6,125 nt of DNA. Source: Pseudomonadota bacterium (lineage in GTDB: Bacteria; Pseudomonadota; Gammaproteobacteria; Burkholderiales; Burkholderiaceae_B). Under the pieces are notes generated by a model. That model saw only the letters and a program-made list of their open reading frames with translations, was not told where the DNA came from and ran no database searches. Location: assembly GCA_023389535.1 (NCBI GenBank), contig JAEWEH010000405.1, positions 1 through 6,125 on the forward strand. Direction: 5' to 3'. Within the stretch, counting starts at the first letter, position 1; every line of letters starts with the position of its first letter. Positions 5,490 through 6,125 of the stretch are shown in pieces. The position numbers and the translations under genes are program-made.

Positions 5490-6125
5490 TCAAGCCTTCG
5501 CCAGGTCGAACACCAGCACTTCAGCGTCCTGGCCATTTCCCAGCCGCAATTCGGTCTCGTCTTTCAGCAATGCGCCGTCGCCTTCTTTCAAGTCGTGGCC
5601 GTTGACGGTCAGCTTGCCGCGAGCCAGGTGCACATAGGTCAGGCGGTCGGTATTCAGGCGCTGTGTCGCTGTTTCGTCGCCATGGAATAAACCGGCAAAG
5701 ATGGCGGCGTCGGCGTTCATACTGACGGAGCCGTTTTCGCCGGTGCGCGAGACGATGAGCACCAAGCGGCCGCGACGCTGCTCGGCATCGAAGTGCTTCT
5801 GTTCGTAGCTGGGTCGTATGCCCTTGAACTTGGGCTGTATCCAGATCTGCAGGAAGCGTGTGCTGCGATCCTGAAGATTGTTGAATTCGCTATGCCTGAC
5901 GCCGGTGCCGGCGCTCATGCGCTGAACGTCGCCGGGACGCACGATGCCGCTGTTGGCGGCGCCTGCATCGCCGTTGCCCATGCTGTCCTTGTGCGCGAGC
6001 TCGCCTTCGAGCACGTAGCTGATGATCTCCATGTCGCGATGGCCATGGGTGCCGAAGCCGTGGCCGGCGGCAACCGTGTCGTCATTGATGACGAGCAAGT
6101 TGCCGTGGCCTTGGTGCCGAAGGTC
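5490..6125 (-). CDS. Pirin family protein, N-terminus beyond the window
   Basis: The reading frame is open to the right edge, giving 211 residues beginning DLRHQGHGNLLVINDD. Pirins are bicupin proteins of about 230-290 residues, so only some 20-40 N-terminal residues are missing. The N-terminal cupin contains the metal site: FGTHGHRDME (two histidines, residues 27 and 29 of the visible part) and GVRHSEFN (His78, Glu80). VLEGELAHKDSMGN and IVRPGDVQRMSAGTG are classic pirin motifs. The C-terminal cupin ends in AEVLVFDLAKA. Bacterial pirins such as E. coli YhhW can show quercetin 2,3-dioxygenase activity, though their natural role is mostly unknown. The TTG at 6098 is an internal leucine codon, not the start. 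The gene converges on the VOC pair. Confidence 0.93.
   Translation of the reverse strand, partial: DLRHQGHGNLLVINDDTVAAGHGFGTHGHRDMEIISYVLEGELAHKDSMGNGDAGAANSGIVRPGDVQRMSAGTGVRHSEFNNLQDRSTRFLQIWIQPKFKGIRPSYEQKHFDAEQRRGRLVLIVSRTGENGSVSMNADAAIFAGLFHGDETATQRLNTDRLTYVHLARGKLTVNGHDLKEGDGALLKDETELRLGNGQDAEVLVFDLAKA

Noticed and set aside
5395..5637. Open frame starting at an ATGA overlap with the second VOC stop.
   Set aside because: It runs antisense through the well-supported pirin gene and has no ribosome site or recognisable family.

Overview
The window reads as ordinary chromosomal DNA from a GC-rich Gram-negative proteobacterium. A beta-proteobacterium of the Burkholderiales is my best guess, from codon choice, strong AAGGAG-type ribosome binding sites and the family mix; this is inference, as there is no rRNA or other marker gene. 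I see no rRNA, tRNA, CRISPR array, insertion sequence, phage gene or attachment site.

Layout. On the + strand at the left are a GFA/CENP-V-type zinc protein (171-521), a small unrecognised gene overlapping its end (502-741) and a DJ-1/PfpI-family protein (797-1474). These converge on a minus-strand MerR-type regulator (1573-2541) whose C-terminal half is cysteine-rich and resembles the LitR/PplR photoregulator group. Divergent from it is an exported single-domain fasciclin (FAS1) protein (2709-3164), followed by a strong intrinsic terminator (3212-3238). Next comes a minus-strand EamA/DMT permease (3288-4244). Two tandem vicinal-oxygen-chelate (VOC, glyoxalase-fold) proteins follow on the + strand (4533-4958 and 5018-5398). 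A minus-strand pirin (from 5490) runs off the right edge.

How the genes may work together. GFA-like, DJ-1/Hsp31-like and VOC proteins belong to families that often act on glutathione adducts, aldehydes and 2-oxoaldehydes, and pirin is a cupin that can oxidise aromatic compounds. The block therefore looks like an accessory housekeeping region for reactive-electrophile or carbonyl stress. The genes alternate in strand, so they form several transcription units and not one operon. The MerR-FAS1 pair is a separate unit. Its 167-base divergent spacer holds a perfect minus-strand TATAAT inside a dyad (2560-2582) and a second dyad (2628-2657) in the FAS1 leader.

Nothing here demands a wholly new system. 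The best leads are the MerR/FAS1 intergenic region, the unknown 79-residue gene, and the palindrome upstream of the permease.
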